Assembly: GCA_944391265.1 (NCBI GenBank)
Contig: CALXSX010000111.1
Span: 1 to 6,865, forward strand
Origin: an uncultured Clostridia bacterium
Lineage (GTDB): Bacteria; Bacillota; Clostridia; UBA1381
Direction: 5' to 3'
DNA: 6,865 bases
Shown: in pieces, positions 1 through 5,897 of the stretch
How the letters are laid out: each line of letters begins with the position of its first letter
Numbering within the stretch: position 1 is the first letter of the stretch
The notes under the pieces: generated by a model
Databases searched by the model: none
What the model saw: only the letters and a program-made list of their open reading frames with translations
Told to the model about the DNA's origin: nothing
Position numbers and translations under genes: made by a program

Positions 1-64
1 GATCAAGTTCCGGGTCCGACAGACTATGCTTTACCGCCGTATATATCAATTGGTAAATCTTCAT
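1..64 (-). CDS. 5' end of an unidentified gene, cut by the left edge
   Basis: An ATG at 64-62 opens a frame that stays open for 21 codons to the window edge. The peptide begins MKIYQLIYTAVKHSLSD. I cannot name it with confidence. A start of the form QxxYTx is reminiscent of the N-terminal domain of GTPase-associated protein 1 (GAP1-N), but 21 residues are too few to decide. A purine-rich AAAGGAG lies upstream, inside the end of the ABC remnant, but its distance to the ATG (about 16 nt) is longer than ideal, and no in-frame start codon sits closer to it. The gene would start 13 nt after the stop of the ABC remnant on the same strand. It may be a real gene or another fragment in a decayed region. 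Confidence 0.4.
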   Translation of the reverse strand, partial: MKIYQLIYTAVKHSLSDPELD

Positions 65-77
65 GACCGATAACCGT

Positions 78-412
78 TCACTCCTTTCTTCTATCAATGC
101 CGGAATTTATAAAATCCGGCTGTGTATTCCAATTAAGCTCCCTGAGCTCCGCATAAAAGCTCACACACCTGTCCATGATATCAAGGAGCTCGCTGCGCGT
201 TCCTCTTTCTATTATTTCGCCCGTGCTCCAAAACGAGTATCATATCTGAATTTTTTATTATTGAACGTCTGTGCGCTATAACAAGTGCAGGTATCTCATC
301 CACGAGGTTTTCTGTCTATTGCCCGTTCGGTGCGCATATCGACCGAACTGGTAGCTTCATCAAGAATGCTTAGAAGCTGCCGCTGACCTTGGGAAGGTTT
401 GTCCAGCCGTCC
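78..412 (-). pseudogene. Decayed C-terminal remnant of an ABC exporter ATPase
   Basis: Read on the minus strand, three pieces in different frames rebuild the end of an ABC nucleotide-binding domain of the MdlB/multidrug-exporter type. Piece one (412 to about 310) reads PSQGQRQLLSILDEATSSVD followed by MRTERAID. It has the signature motif (SQGQRQ) and the D-loop (SSVD), but the dozen or so residues normally found between QRQLL and the Walker B ILDEATS are missing. This frame ends in a stop at 298-296. Piece two, in another frame, reads ALVIAHRRSIIKNSDMILVL, with the H-loop histidine in IAHR. Near 220-222 one extra base (CACGGGCGAA where CACGGCGAA is expected) shifts into piece three, GEIIERGTRSELLDIMDR, which continues to a TGA at 80-78. 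The Walker A region and all membrane segments are absent; pyrG begins at the other side of a short gap. The protein cannot be functional. The alignment to the family is from memory of conserved motifs. Confidence 0.82.
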
Positions 413-433
413 TTACCTTAATTTTTTCGATTA

Positions 434-2074
434 TTAGGAATCCGACTTTTCACTTACTTTTTTTTTTTTTTTTTCCATAGCAGCCCTTATAAAAGAGGCA
501 AAAAGCGGATGGGCATTGTTTGGCCTTGACTTGAATTCAGGATGGAACTGAACTCCTATAAACCACGGATGATCAGGAAGCTCAACCATTTCAACGAGTT
601 TTCCATCAGGCGATTTCCCGGAGAGAACCATGCCGCTGTCAACAAACTGCTGTCTGAACTCGTTGTTGAATTCGTATCTGTGCCTATGACGCTCATAAAT
701 AAGCTCTTTTCCGTATACCTTTGACGCGAGCGTGCCGGACTCAAGCGCACACGGATACGCACCCAGCCTCATAGTACCGCCCAGGTTTTCAACATTTACC
801 TGATCGAGCATAAGGTCTATTACAGGATGCTGCGTGTTGGGGTTTAACTCGGTGCTGTTTGCATCGTCCATATGCAGAACATTCCTTGCATATTCAATCA
901 CCGCAACCTGCATACCAAGACAAATGCCAAAATACGGTATCTTGTTTTTCCTCGCATACTCCACTGCAGCAATCTTACCCTCTACGCCTCTGTCGCCAAA
1001 TCCGCCGGGAACAAGTATGCCGTCAGCATCTTTAAGATAGCTGTCTGCTGTCTCAGGTGTTACCTTCTCTGAATCTATCCACATTATATCTACATTTATG
1101 TTGTTCTTAATTCCGCCATGCCTGAGCGATTCAGCAACGCTGATATACGCATCATGAAGCGATACATATTTCCCGACAAGAGCTATCCTCACCTTTTCCT
1201 TGTCGCTTATCATGAGCTCCTTTACAGTGTTCACCATCTCACGCCACGACGCAAGGTCAGGAGTTCTGTTTTCAAGGCCAAGGCGGCGGCATACTATATC
1301 AGCCAGCCCCTCCTTTTCAAGGGCGAGAGGCACTTCGTAGAGTGTATCAAGGTCGAGGTTTTGTATAACGCAGTCGCTCGGTATGTTGCAGAAGAGTCCG
1401 AGCTTATCAGTTATTCCCGGCTCAAGCGGATGCTCCGTGCGGCAGACGATAACGTCCGGCTGTATACCAAGGCTCAGAAGCTCTTTCACAGAATGCTGAG
1501 TCGGCTTTGTCTTTTGCTCGCCGGAGGTTGAAATATACGGCACAAGAGTAAGATGTATATACATGCAGTTTTCCTTGCCTACCTCTATTGAAACCTGCCT
1601 TATTGCCTCAAGAAACGGCGTGCTTTCAATATCTCCGACGGTTCCGCCTATCTCCGTTATAACAATATCCGTTTCATCACTGCCCACCGAGTAGACCTTG
1701 CTTTTTATCTCGTTTGTTATATGCGGTATAACCTGAACCGTTCTGCCGCCGTAATCGCCTCGTCTTTCCTTTGAAATGACGGACCAGTATATCTTGCCCG
1801 TCGTAACGTTGGAATTAACGCTGAGGTTTTCGTCTATGAATCTCTCGTAATGACCGAGGTCAAGGTCTGTTTCCGTACCGTCCTCTGTAACGAACACCTC
1901 ACCGTGCTGGTATGGGCTCATCGTTCCCGGGTCCATATTTATATATGGATCGAACTTCTGCATAGTAACCTTGTATCCCCTTGCCTTAAGAAGCCTGCCG
2001 AGTGATGCCGCCGTTATTCCCTTTCCGAGACCGGAAACAACGCCGCCTGTCACAAAAATGAATTTTACTGCCAT
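434..2074 (-). CDS. pyrG: CTP synthase (glutamine-hydrolysing)
   Basis: Makes CTP from UTP, ATP and glutamine in the cytoplasm, the last step of pyrimidine nucleotide synthesis. The protein has 546 residues, slightly longer than the usual 530-545. The synthetase domain (about 1-267) opens with VTGGVVSGLGKG (residues 8-19) and holds the nucleotide/Mg region DPYINMDPGTMSPYQHGEV (42-60) and GGTVGDIES (143-151). The glutaminase domain (about 294-530) shows VPGGFGDRG, the nucleophile Cys385 in GICLGMQ, and the His511/Glu513 pair in QFHPEF. All catalytic residues are present. ATG at 2074 is chosen over an in-frame TTG at 2083 because GAAAGGG (2090-2084) sits 9 nt before the ATG and abuts the TTG. 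The tail is odd: E plus five lysines from a 17-base A run, then VSEKSDS and tandem TAA TAA stops. It lies 24 nt after the aminotransferase gene, with no terminator between them, and no clear terminator follows it. Confidence 0.97.
   Translation of the reverse strand: MAVKFIFVTGGVVSGLGKGITAASLGRLLKARGYKVTMQKFDPYINMDPGTMSPYQHGEVFVTEDGTETDLDLGHYERFIDENLSVNSNVTTGKIYWSVISKERRGDYGGRTVQVIPHITNEIKSKVYSVGSDETDIVITEIGGTVGDIESTPFLEAIRQVSIEVGKENCMYIHLTLVPYISTSGEQKTKPTQHSVKELLSLGIQPDVIVCRTEHPLEPGITDKLGLFCNIPSDCVIQNLDLDTLYEVPLALEKEGLADIVCRRLGLENRTPDLASWREMVNTVKELMISDKEKVRIALVGKYVSLHDAYISVAESLRHGGIKNNINVDIMWIDSEKVTPETADSYLKDADGILVPGGFGDRGVEGKIAAVEYARKNKIPYFGICLGMQVAVIEYARNVLHMDDANSTELNPNTQHPVIDLMLDQVNVENLGGTMRLGAYPCALESGTLASKVYGKELIYERHRHRYEFNNEFRQQFVDSGMVLSGKSPDGKLVEMVELPDHPWFIGVQFHPEFKSRPNNAHPLFASFIRAAMEKKKKKVSEKSDS
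458..474 (-). repeat. 17-base A homopolymer in the 3' end of pyrG
   Basis: On the coding strand the run has 17 consecutive A residues and encodes the end of a Glu codon plus five Lys codons. Loss of one A would end the protein directly after the lysines (AAG TAA); gain of one would add Ser-Lys and stop (AGT AAG TGA). Every frame therefore ends within eight codons of the tract, and the catalytic domains are unaffected. Such runs are prone to replication and transcription slippage and also to sequencing error. Confidence 0.95.
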
Positions 2075-2083
2075 GATAAACAA

Positions 2084-2090
2084 CCCTTTC
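2084..2090 (-). promoter_or_regulatory. Ribosome binding site that fixes the pyrG start
   Basis: The coding strand reads GAAAGGG, 9 nt before the ATG at 2074. It directly touches the in-frame TTG at 2083, which rules the TTG out as the main start. Confidence 0.7.
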
Positions 2091-2098
2091 GATATGTA

Positions 2099-3274
2099 CT
2101 AAGACCTGTATTTTTTCACAAACCGCTCTATCCTCTTGAGCGCCTCGTCAATTTCCTCTACGGAATACGCATATGAACAGCGTACAAAACCCTCGCCTGA
2201 GCTCCCAAATGCTGTGCCTGGAATTACGGCAACATGCTCCTCCTCAAGGAGCTTTCCGCAAAACTCATCGCTTGTCATGTTAAGACTTTTTATAGAAGGG
2301 AAAACGTAAAACGCGCCGAGCGGTTCAAAGCATGAAAGCCCCATGTTTCTGAAGCCGTCTGTTATGAATCTGCGCCTGTAATTGTACTCCGTCTTCATCA
2401 TTTCCACGTCTCTGTCACAGCTTTTAAGTGCTTCGATAGCAGCGTACTGGCTCGTTGTCGGTGAGCTCATTATTCCGAACTGATGTATTTTCGTCATCAT
2501 TTTTATTATACTTTCGGGTCCCATTGCATATCCAAGACGCCATCCGGTCATGGCAAACGCTTTTGAAAATCCGTTTACCAGTACCGTTCTCTCCCACATA
2601 CCGTCTATCATTGAAAAAGGAACGTGCGGCTCGTCCGAGTACTGCAGCTCGCCGTATATCTCATCGGACAAAACCATTATATCGGTATCCTTCAATACTT
2701 CAGCTATAGCCTCCAGATCCGCCTTCGACATAATGGCGCCTGTAGGATTGTTAGGATACGGGAGCACAAGCAGCTTCGTCCTGTCAGTTATTTTTTCTCT
2801 TAGCTGCCAGGGCAAAAGCCTGAAATTGTCCTCCTCGCGTGTTTCTATTATTACGGGGATGCCGCCGGCAAGCTCTGTGCACGGCTTGTAGCATACGAAA
2901 CTCGGTTCCGGAATCAGCACCTCGTCTCCGGGTTCTATAATCGTTCTTATCATCAGGTCGATTGCTTCACTGCCTCCTACCGTGATGAGAATTTCATTTT
3001 CCGGATGATACTCTGCGCCGTACTTTCTTTTCATATATGCGGCACATTCCGCCCTTAGCTCAGAAAGTCCGGCGTTTGCCGTGTAATGCGTCCTGCCCTT
3101 TTCAAGAGAATATATGCCGGCCTCGCGTATCGGCCACGGAGTCACGAAATCGGGCTCTCCGACACCCAGGGAAATAACGTCTTCCATGTGTGACGCGAGG
3201 TCAAAAAACTTCCTTATACCGGACGGAGTCAGTTTACTAACGGTACTATTTATCAATTTATCATAATCTATCAT
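2099..3274 (-). CDS. PLP-dependent aminotransferase, class I/II (fold type I)
   Basis: Transfers amino groups between an amino acid and a 2-oxo acid using pyridoxal phosphate. It has 391 residues, the usual family length. Visible landmarks are SLGVGEPDF (35-43) in the N-terminal substrate loop, GGSEAID (100-106), PNNPTG (174-179) with the cofactor-contacting Asn176, SDEIYGEL (203-210) with Asp204 and Tyr207, the Schiff-base Lys238 in NGFSKAFAMTGWRLGY (234-249), and Arg365 in GFVRCSY, which should bind the substrate carboxylate. The pattern GIRKFF near the start and FYVFPSIKSLNMTS near the end recall Bacillus PatA (N-acetyl-diaminopimelate aminotransferase) and related aspartate/aromatic enzymes; the substrate cannot be settled by eye. 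Its ATG overlaps the stop of the Lrp-family gene (ATGA, 3274-3271), which suggests translational coupling; only a weak AGG precedes the start. The upstream regulator probably senses an amino acid linked to this enzyme. Confidence 0.94.
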   Translation of the reverse strand: MIDYDKLINSTVSKLTPSGIRKFFDLASHMEDVISLGVGEPDFVTPWPIREAGIYSLEKGRTHYTANAGLSELRAECAAYMKRKYGAEYHPENEILITVGGSEAIDLMIRTIIEPGDEVLIPEPSFVCYKPCTELAGGIPVIIETREEDNFRLLPWQLREKITDRTKLLVLPYPNNPTGAIMSKADLEAIAEVLKDTDIMVLSDEIYGELQYSDEPHVPFSMIDGMWERTVLVNGFSKAFAMTGWRLGYAMGPESIIKMMTKIHQFGIMSSPTTSQYAAIEALKSCDRDVEMMKTEYNYRRRFITDGFRNMGLSCFEPLGAFYVFPSIKSLNMTSDEFCGKLLEEEHVAVIPGTAFGSSGEGFVRCSYAYSVEEIDEALKRIERFVKKYRS

Positions 3275-3750
3275 AAAGTTATTACCTGCCTTGTATCCTT
3301 TTCATCGTCCTCAAAAATAATGCCCTCCTGCTTATATTTTTTAAGCACGAACGAAGTGGAGGTGCTTATTACCGAATCCATGGGTGCAAGCTTTTCCGCT
3401 ACGAATAACGCGACCTCTTTCATGGTCGTCCCCTCAATGGTGACCGCCAGATCATGAGTGCCGCTCATGAGATAGACAGTCTTGACCTGGGGGTATTTAT
3501 AGATACGCTCTGCTACCTTATCGAAGCCCTCACCTCTTTGTGGAGTAATTTTGAGCTCTATTATAGCATCGACGACCTCGCGGTCAGTTTTTTCCCAGTT
3601 GACCAAGGTTTTATATCCCACTATAACCTTCTGTTTCTCAAGCTCCGCAATCTTTGTGGCGACTTCCTCTTCTGTTATGCCGAGCATACCGGCTATATTT
3701 TTGTTGCTTCGGGTGCTGTCCTGCTCCAATATTTTAAGTACGTCTTCCAC
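3271..3750 (-). CDS. Lrp/AsnC-family transcriptional regulator
   Basis: A feast/famine-type regulator of 159 residues. Residues 1-50 form the winged helix-turn-helix (KILEQDSTRSNKNIAGMLG, then ITEEEVATKIAELEKQKVI), and about 60-140 form the RAM ligand-binding and oligomerisation domain, with the expected loop SGTHDLAVTIEG (96-107). The C-terminal tail (EDDEKDTRQVITL) is acidic and variable. The start is GTG at 3750, preceded by AAAGGATGAG (3765-3756); the nearby ATG in that element is in the wrong frame. The gene is first in a likely lrp-aminotransferase-pyrG operon, and regulators of this family commonly control the aminotransferase beside them and their own promoter. The effector is unknown; an amino acid handled by the neighbouring enzyme is the natural guess. 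Confidence 0.93.
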   Translation of the reverse strand: MEDVLKILEQDSTRSNKNIAGMLGITEEEVATKIAELEKQKVIVGYKTLVNWEKTDREVVDAIIELKITPQRGEGFDKVAERIYKYPQVKTVYLMSGTHDLAVTIEGTTMKEVALFVAEKLAPMDSVISTSTSFVLKKYKQEGIIFEDDEKDTRQVITL

Positions 3751-3755
3751 TAAAA

Positions 3756-3765
3756 CTCATCCTTT
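3756..3765 (-). promoter_or_regulatory. Ribosome binding site of the Lrp-family gene (GTG start)
   Basis: The coding strand reads AAAGGATGAG and lies 5 nt before the GTG at 3750-3748. It supports a non-ATG start, since no in-frame ATG is near. Confidence 0.65.
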
Positions 3766-3814
3766 CAAAATTAAAGCTTATTTTCTTTTAGATACAAAAA
3801 CCCACTATTTTATC

Positions 3815-3843
3815 ATTATACATCATTTTAATGCAAATTTCCA
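3815..3843 (-). promoter_or_regulatory. Probable sigma-A promoter of the lrp-aminotransferase-pyrG operon
   Basis: On the minus strand a perfect -10 box TATAAT (3820-3815) lies 17 nt from TGGAAA (3843-3838), a 4-of-6 match to the -35 consensus. Transcription would begin near 3808, leaving a leader of roughly 58 nt before the GTG. The surrounding DNA is very AT-rich, so other promoters are possible. Confidence 0.6.
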
Positions 3844-3882
3844 TACCTTTTATAAAAAATTTAAACTTTTTTGCAAATTTGC
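3832..3882 (-). promoter_or_regulatory. Repeated TGCAAATTT motif, possible Lrp-type operator
   Basis: TGCAAATTT occurs twice on the plus strand, at 3832-3840 and 3872-3880, exactly 40 bp apart, close to four helical turns. The distal copy is part of the perfect palindrome GCAAATTTGC (3873-3882); the proximal copy overlaps the -35 box. Lrp/AsnC proteins typically bind AT-rich, phased sites around their own promoters, so autoregulation is plausible. No binding is shown by the sequence alone. Confidence 0.42.
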
Positions 3883-3916
3883 TGTAAAGAGCTGCTCAAT
3901 ATATATATAAAACGAC

Positions 3917-3949
3917 AAAAAAACCAAGCTTGCCGCTTAGGGCAAGCTT
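3917..3949 (-). terminator. Rho-independent terminator, distal of two
   Basis: On the minus strand AAGCTTGCC, a 6-nt loop and GGCAAGCTT form a perfect 9-bp stem (arms 3949-3941 and 3934-3926), followed by GG and seven T residues. It faces kdgK and should stop read-through from the eda-kdgK operon before the lrp promoter. Confidence 0.82.
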
Positions 3950-4049
3950 ATTTTCTATGCAATATCTTCCCATCAGTATCATATATAATCCCGTGCGTTT
4001 TTATGATTAAGAATTTTAGGCAGCAGTAAACAGATGCAAATACCATTGC
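3950..4049 (-). other. Spacer between two terminators, no gene supported
   Basis: This 100-base stretch lies between the paired terminators. A 32-codon frame starting with ATG at 4046 (MVFASVYCC, ending GKILHRK) is open on the minus strand, but it has no ribosome binding site and starts right after a terminator. I see no RNA gene or repeat here apart from the edge of a 13-bp repeat (3944-3956). Confidence 0.5.
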
Positions 4050-4091
4050 AAAAAAGGCATATTTTTCGCAAAATGCCAAAATATGCCTTTT
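4050..4091 (-). terminator. Rho-independent terminator directly after kdgK
   Basis: The arms AAAAGGCATATTTT and AAAATATGCCTTTT (4091-4078 and 4065-4052, minus strand) pair perfectly over 14 bp around a 12-nt loop, and the 3' arm runs into a stretch of six T residues. It begins about 10 nt after the kdgK stop. The stem is AT-rich apart from a GGC core, so it may be only moderately efficient, which fits a second terminator further on. Confidence 0.7.
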
Positions 4092-4101
4092 AAGCTTGAT
4101 T

Positions 4102-5133
4102 TTATCTTTGTACTCTGCCAGAGCCGTCTCCGCCGGCAAGATTTTCAACTTCAGCTCTTGAAACCAGATTGAAGTCGCCAGGGATTGTATGCTTGAGCGC
4201 TGACGCCGCAACGCCGAACTCAAGCGCACTCTTAAAGTCCTTACCGTCAACAAAGCCGCAGATAACTCCGCCGGCAAAGCTGTCGCCGCCGCCTACACGG
4301 TCAACAATCGGAGTGATTCTGTATTCTCTCGAATGATAAAATTCCTTTGTATCACGCGAGTATATGCAGGCTGACCAGCCGTTATCAGATGCTGAATGGC
4401 TCACGCGGAGCGAGCTAATAACGTACTCAAAGTTAAACTTCTCAACCATCTGTTCAAAAATATCCTTGTAGCCGGCAAGCTTGAGATCGCCGCTCGTAAC
4501 ATCTGTGTCTCCCGGTTTGAAGCCGAGGACCTTTTCAGCGTCCTCCTCGTTTCCTATACATACGTCAACGTACTGCATGAGGTTTGTCATAACCTTCTGC
4601 GCCTTTTCGCTTGACCACAGCTTCTTCCTGAAGTTGAGGTCACAGCTTACCTTTACGCCCTTTGCCTTTGCAGCCTTCAGCGCCGCCTCGGTAAGCTCAG
4701 CAGCAGAATCCGATATCGCCGGAGTGATACCTGTAAAGTGGAACCAGTCGGCACCGTCGAATATCTTATCAAAATCAAAATCAGCGGCAGTTGCCGTTGC
4801 GATCGACGAATGTGCTCTGTCATATATAACATTTGACGCTCTCATGGCCGACCCTGATTCAAGGAAATATATACCGAGTCTTTCTCCGCCTCTTGCTATG
4901 TTCTTCGTTTCAACGCCAACCTTTTTAAGCGCCGCAACTGCACAGTCACCGATAGGATTTTCCGGAACCTTTGTCACAAACTCAGCTTCGTGTCCGTAAT
5001 TGGCAAGCGATACGGCAACATTTGCCTCGCCTCCGCCGTAGCAGACGTCGAGCTCGTCCGCCTGTATAAATCTCTGATTTCCGGGAGTTGAAAGCCTGAG
5101 CATTATTTCTCCCATTGTAACTACCTTAGCCAT
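4102..5133 (-). CDS. kdgK: 2-keto-3-deoxygluconate kinase (PfkB/ribokinase family)
   Basis: Phosphorylates 2-keto-3-deoxygluconate with ATP to give KDPG, the substrate of the aldolase encoded just upstream. The 343-residue length is normal for this group. The sugar-binding region contains GGGEANVAVSLANYG (33-47), and the PfkB signature DRVGGGDSFAGG (278-289) carries the catalytic base Asp284 and the anion hole. CDLNFRKKLW (164-173) and IGNEEDAEKVLGF (193-205) are also typical. The C-terminal GDGSGRVQR is a common ending in clostridial members, so the gene is complete. The ATG at 5133 follows AAAAGGAG (5150-5143) at 9 nt. It lies 25 nt after eda in the same operon and is followed by two terminators. 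PfkB enzymes have related substrates, so the specificity call rests mainly on the eda neighbour and the GGGDSF signature. Confidence 0.92.
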   Translation of the reverse strand: MAKVVTMGEIMLRLSTPGNQRFIQADELDVCYGGGEANVAVSLANYGHEAEFVTKVPENPIGDCAVAALKKVGVETKNIARGGERLGIYFLESGSAMRASNVIYDRAHSSIATATAADFDFDKIFDGADWFHFTGITPAISDSAAELTEAALKAAKAKGVKVSCDLNFRKKLWSSEKAQKVMTNLMQYVDVCIGNEEDAEKVLGFKPGDTDVTSGDLKLAGYKDIFEQMVEKFNFEYVISSLRVSHSASDNGWSACIYSRDTKEFYHSREYRITPIVDRVGGGDSFAGGVICGFVDGKDFKSALEFGVAASALKHTIPGDFNLVSRAEVENLAGGDGSGRVQR

Positions 5134-5158
5134 TTATATGTACTCCTTTTCAACCTGA

Positions 5159-5803
5159 TTATTTAGCTCTTGCTTCTTTTATCTCAGCAATGAACTGCTT
5201 AGCTGTTTCAGTAATCTTTGCATAATCGCCTGTCTTTGCTCCTGCTGTAAGCGAGCTTCCAGCGCCTACTGCTACTGCGCCGGCTTTTATCCATTCCTTT
5301 ACATTGGAAACGTCAACGCCGCCGGTAGGCATCATCTTAGCATGCGGAAGCGGTCCTCTTATATCCTTGATTATCTTCGGGCCGAACAAGTCTGCCGGGA
5401 ATATTTTTACTATATCAACTCCCGCTTCCATAGCTCTTATTACCTCAGTTATCGTCATGCAGCCCGCCATGTACGGCAAACGGTAACGGTTGCAAAGCTT
5501 TGCAGTCTCAAGGTCAAAGCCCGGGCTCACTATGTAGTTCGCACCTGACAAAATAGCTATTCTTGCAGTCTCGGAGTCAAGCACCGTACCCGCTCCGAGC
5601 AGCATTTCTCCGCCGGAATACTTCTTTGCGAGCTCCTCTATTACCTTATCAGCTCCCGGAACAGTGAACGTGAGCTCAATAGACGGGCAGCCGCCCTCCA
5701 GGCAAGCGTCGGAAATTTTTATTGCCTCCTCAGCATTATTCGCACGGACAACCGCAACAAGGCCTGCGTCTGTCAGCTTTGAAAGTACCATTTCCTTATC
5801 CAT
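5159..5803 (-). CDS. eda: 2-dehydro-3-deoxy-phosphogluconate (KDPG) aldolase
   Basis: Splits KDPG into pyruvate and glyceraldehyde 3-phosphate through a Schiff base; members may also act on 4-hydroxy-2-oxoglutarate. With the chosen start it has 214 residues, the normal size of this single TIM-barrel family. Key residues are Glu43 in SIELTFT (the general acid/base glutamate), GAGTV (70-74), SPGFD (93-97), the Schiff-base Lys133 in VKIFPA (132-137), and the phosphate-binding PTGGV (159-163). ATG at 5803 is used because GGGAGG (5816-5811) lies 7 nt before it; an in-frame ATG at 5851 would place that binding site inside the coding region and add 16 residues not typical of the family. It is the first gene of an eda-kdgK pair, which points to use of 2-keto-3-deoxygluconate from hexuronates or pectin rather than a full Entner-Doudoroff pathway, though edd could be elsewhere. 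Confidence 0.95.
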   Translation of the reverse strand: MDKEMVLSKLTDAGLVAVVRANNAEEAIKISDACLEGGCPSIELTFTVPGADKVIEELAKKYSGGEMLLGAGTVLDSETARIAILSGANYIVSPGFDLETAKLCNRYRLPYMAGCMTITEVIRAMEAGVDIVKIFPADLFGPKIIKDIRGPLPHAKMMPTGGVDVSNVKEWIKAGAVAVGAGSSLTAGAKTGDYAKITETAKQFIAEIKEARAK

Positions 5804-5810
5804 TATAATT

Positions 5811-5816
5811 CCTCCC
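5811..5816 (-). promoter_or_regulatory. Ribosome binding site that fixes the eda start
   Basis: GGGAGG on the coding strand, 7 nt before the ATG at 5803. This near-consensus site argues against the longer in-frame start at 5851. Confidence 0.8.
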
Positions 5817-5838
5817 TTTAAAATTACTCGAGAAAATC

Positions 5839-5858
5839 GGGAAGTCTCCAAACTCCCC
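5839..5858 (-). other. Hairpin near the 5' end of the eda leader
   Basis: In the predicted leader GGGGAGT (5858-5852) can pair with ACTTCCC (5845-5839) over 7 bp with one G-U pair and a 6-nt loop. No T tract follows, so it is not an intrinsic terminator. It lies within a few bases of the predicted transcription start and might only stabilise the mRNA. Confidence 0.4.
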
Positions 5859-5868
5859 TCATTCTAAC

Positions 5869-5897
5869 ATTTTATCACCTTTTATTTTAAATTTCAA
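5869..5897 (-). promoter_or_regulatory. Strong sigma-A promoter of the eda-kdgK operon
   Basis: On the minus strand TTGAAA (5897-5892) and TAAAAT (5874-5869) are 17 nt apart, and TGA directly before the -10 gives an extended -10 element (TGnTAAAAT). Transcription would begin near 5862, giving a leader of about 59 nt. Confidence 0.72.

Noticed and set aside
99..120. Inverted repeat GCCGGA...TCCGGC considered as a terminator.
   Set aside because: No T tract follows on either strand, and the bases are explained by the ABC remnant's coding sequence (PDFINSG).
413..433. Search for a terminator directly after pyrG.
   Set aside because: Only tandem stops and an AT-rich spacer are present; no stem can be drawn.
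1118..1531. A 137-codon plus-strand frame inside pyrG.
   Set aside because: It is antisense to conserved CTP synthase sequence and has no family features of its own.
2075..2083. In-frame TTG start giving pyrG three extra residues (MFI).
   Set aside because: The ribosome binding site GAAAGGG touches the TTG but is 9 nt before the ATG, and CTP synthases normally begin close to the KFIFVTGG motif.
3948..4277. A 109-residue minus-strand frame overlapping the end of kdgK.
   Set aside because: Its first half is the kdgK gene in another frame, it runs through a terminator hairpin, and it has no binding site or recognisable domain.
5804..5851. Longer eda start at 5851 adding 16 residues.
   Set aside because: The extension includes the GGGAGG binding site and part of the predicted leader, and the family normally begins just before the first barrel strand.
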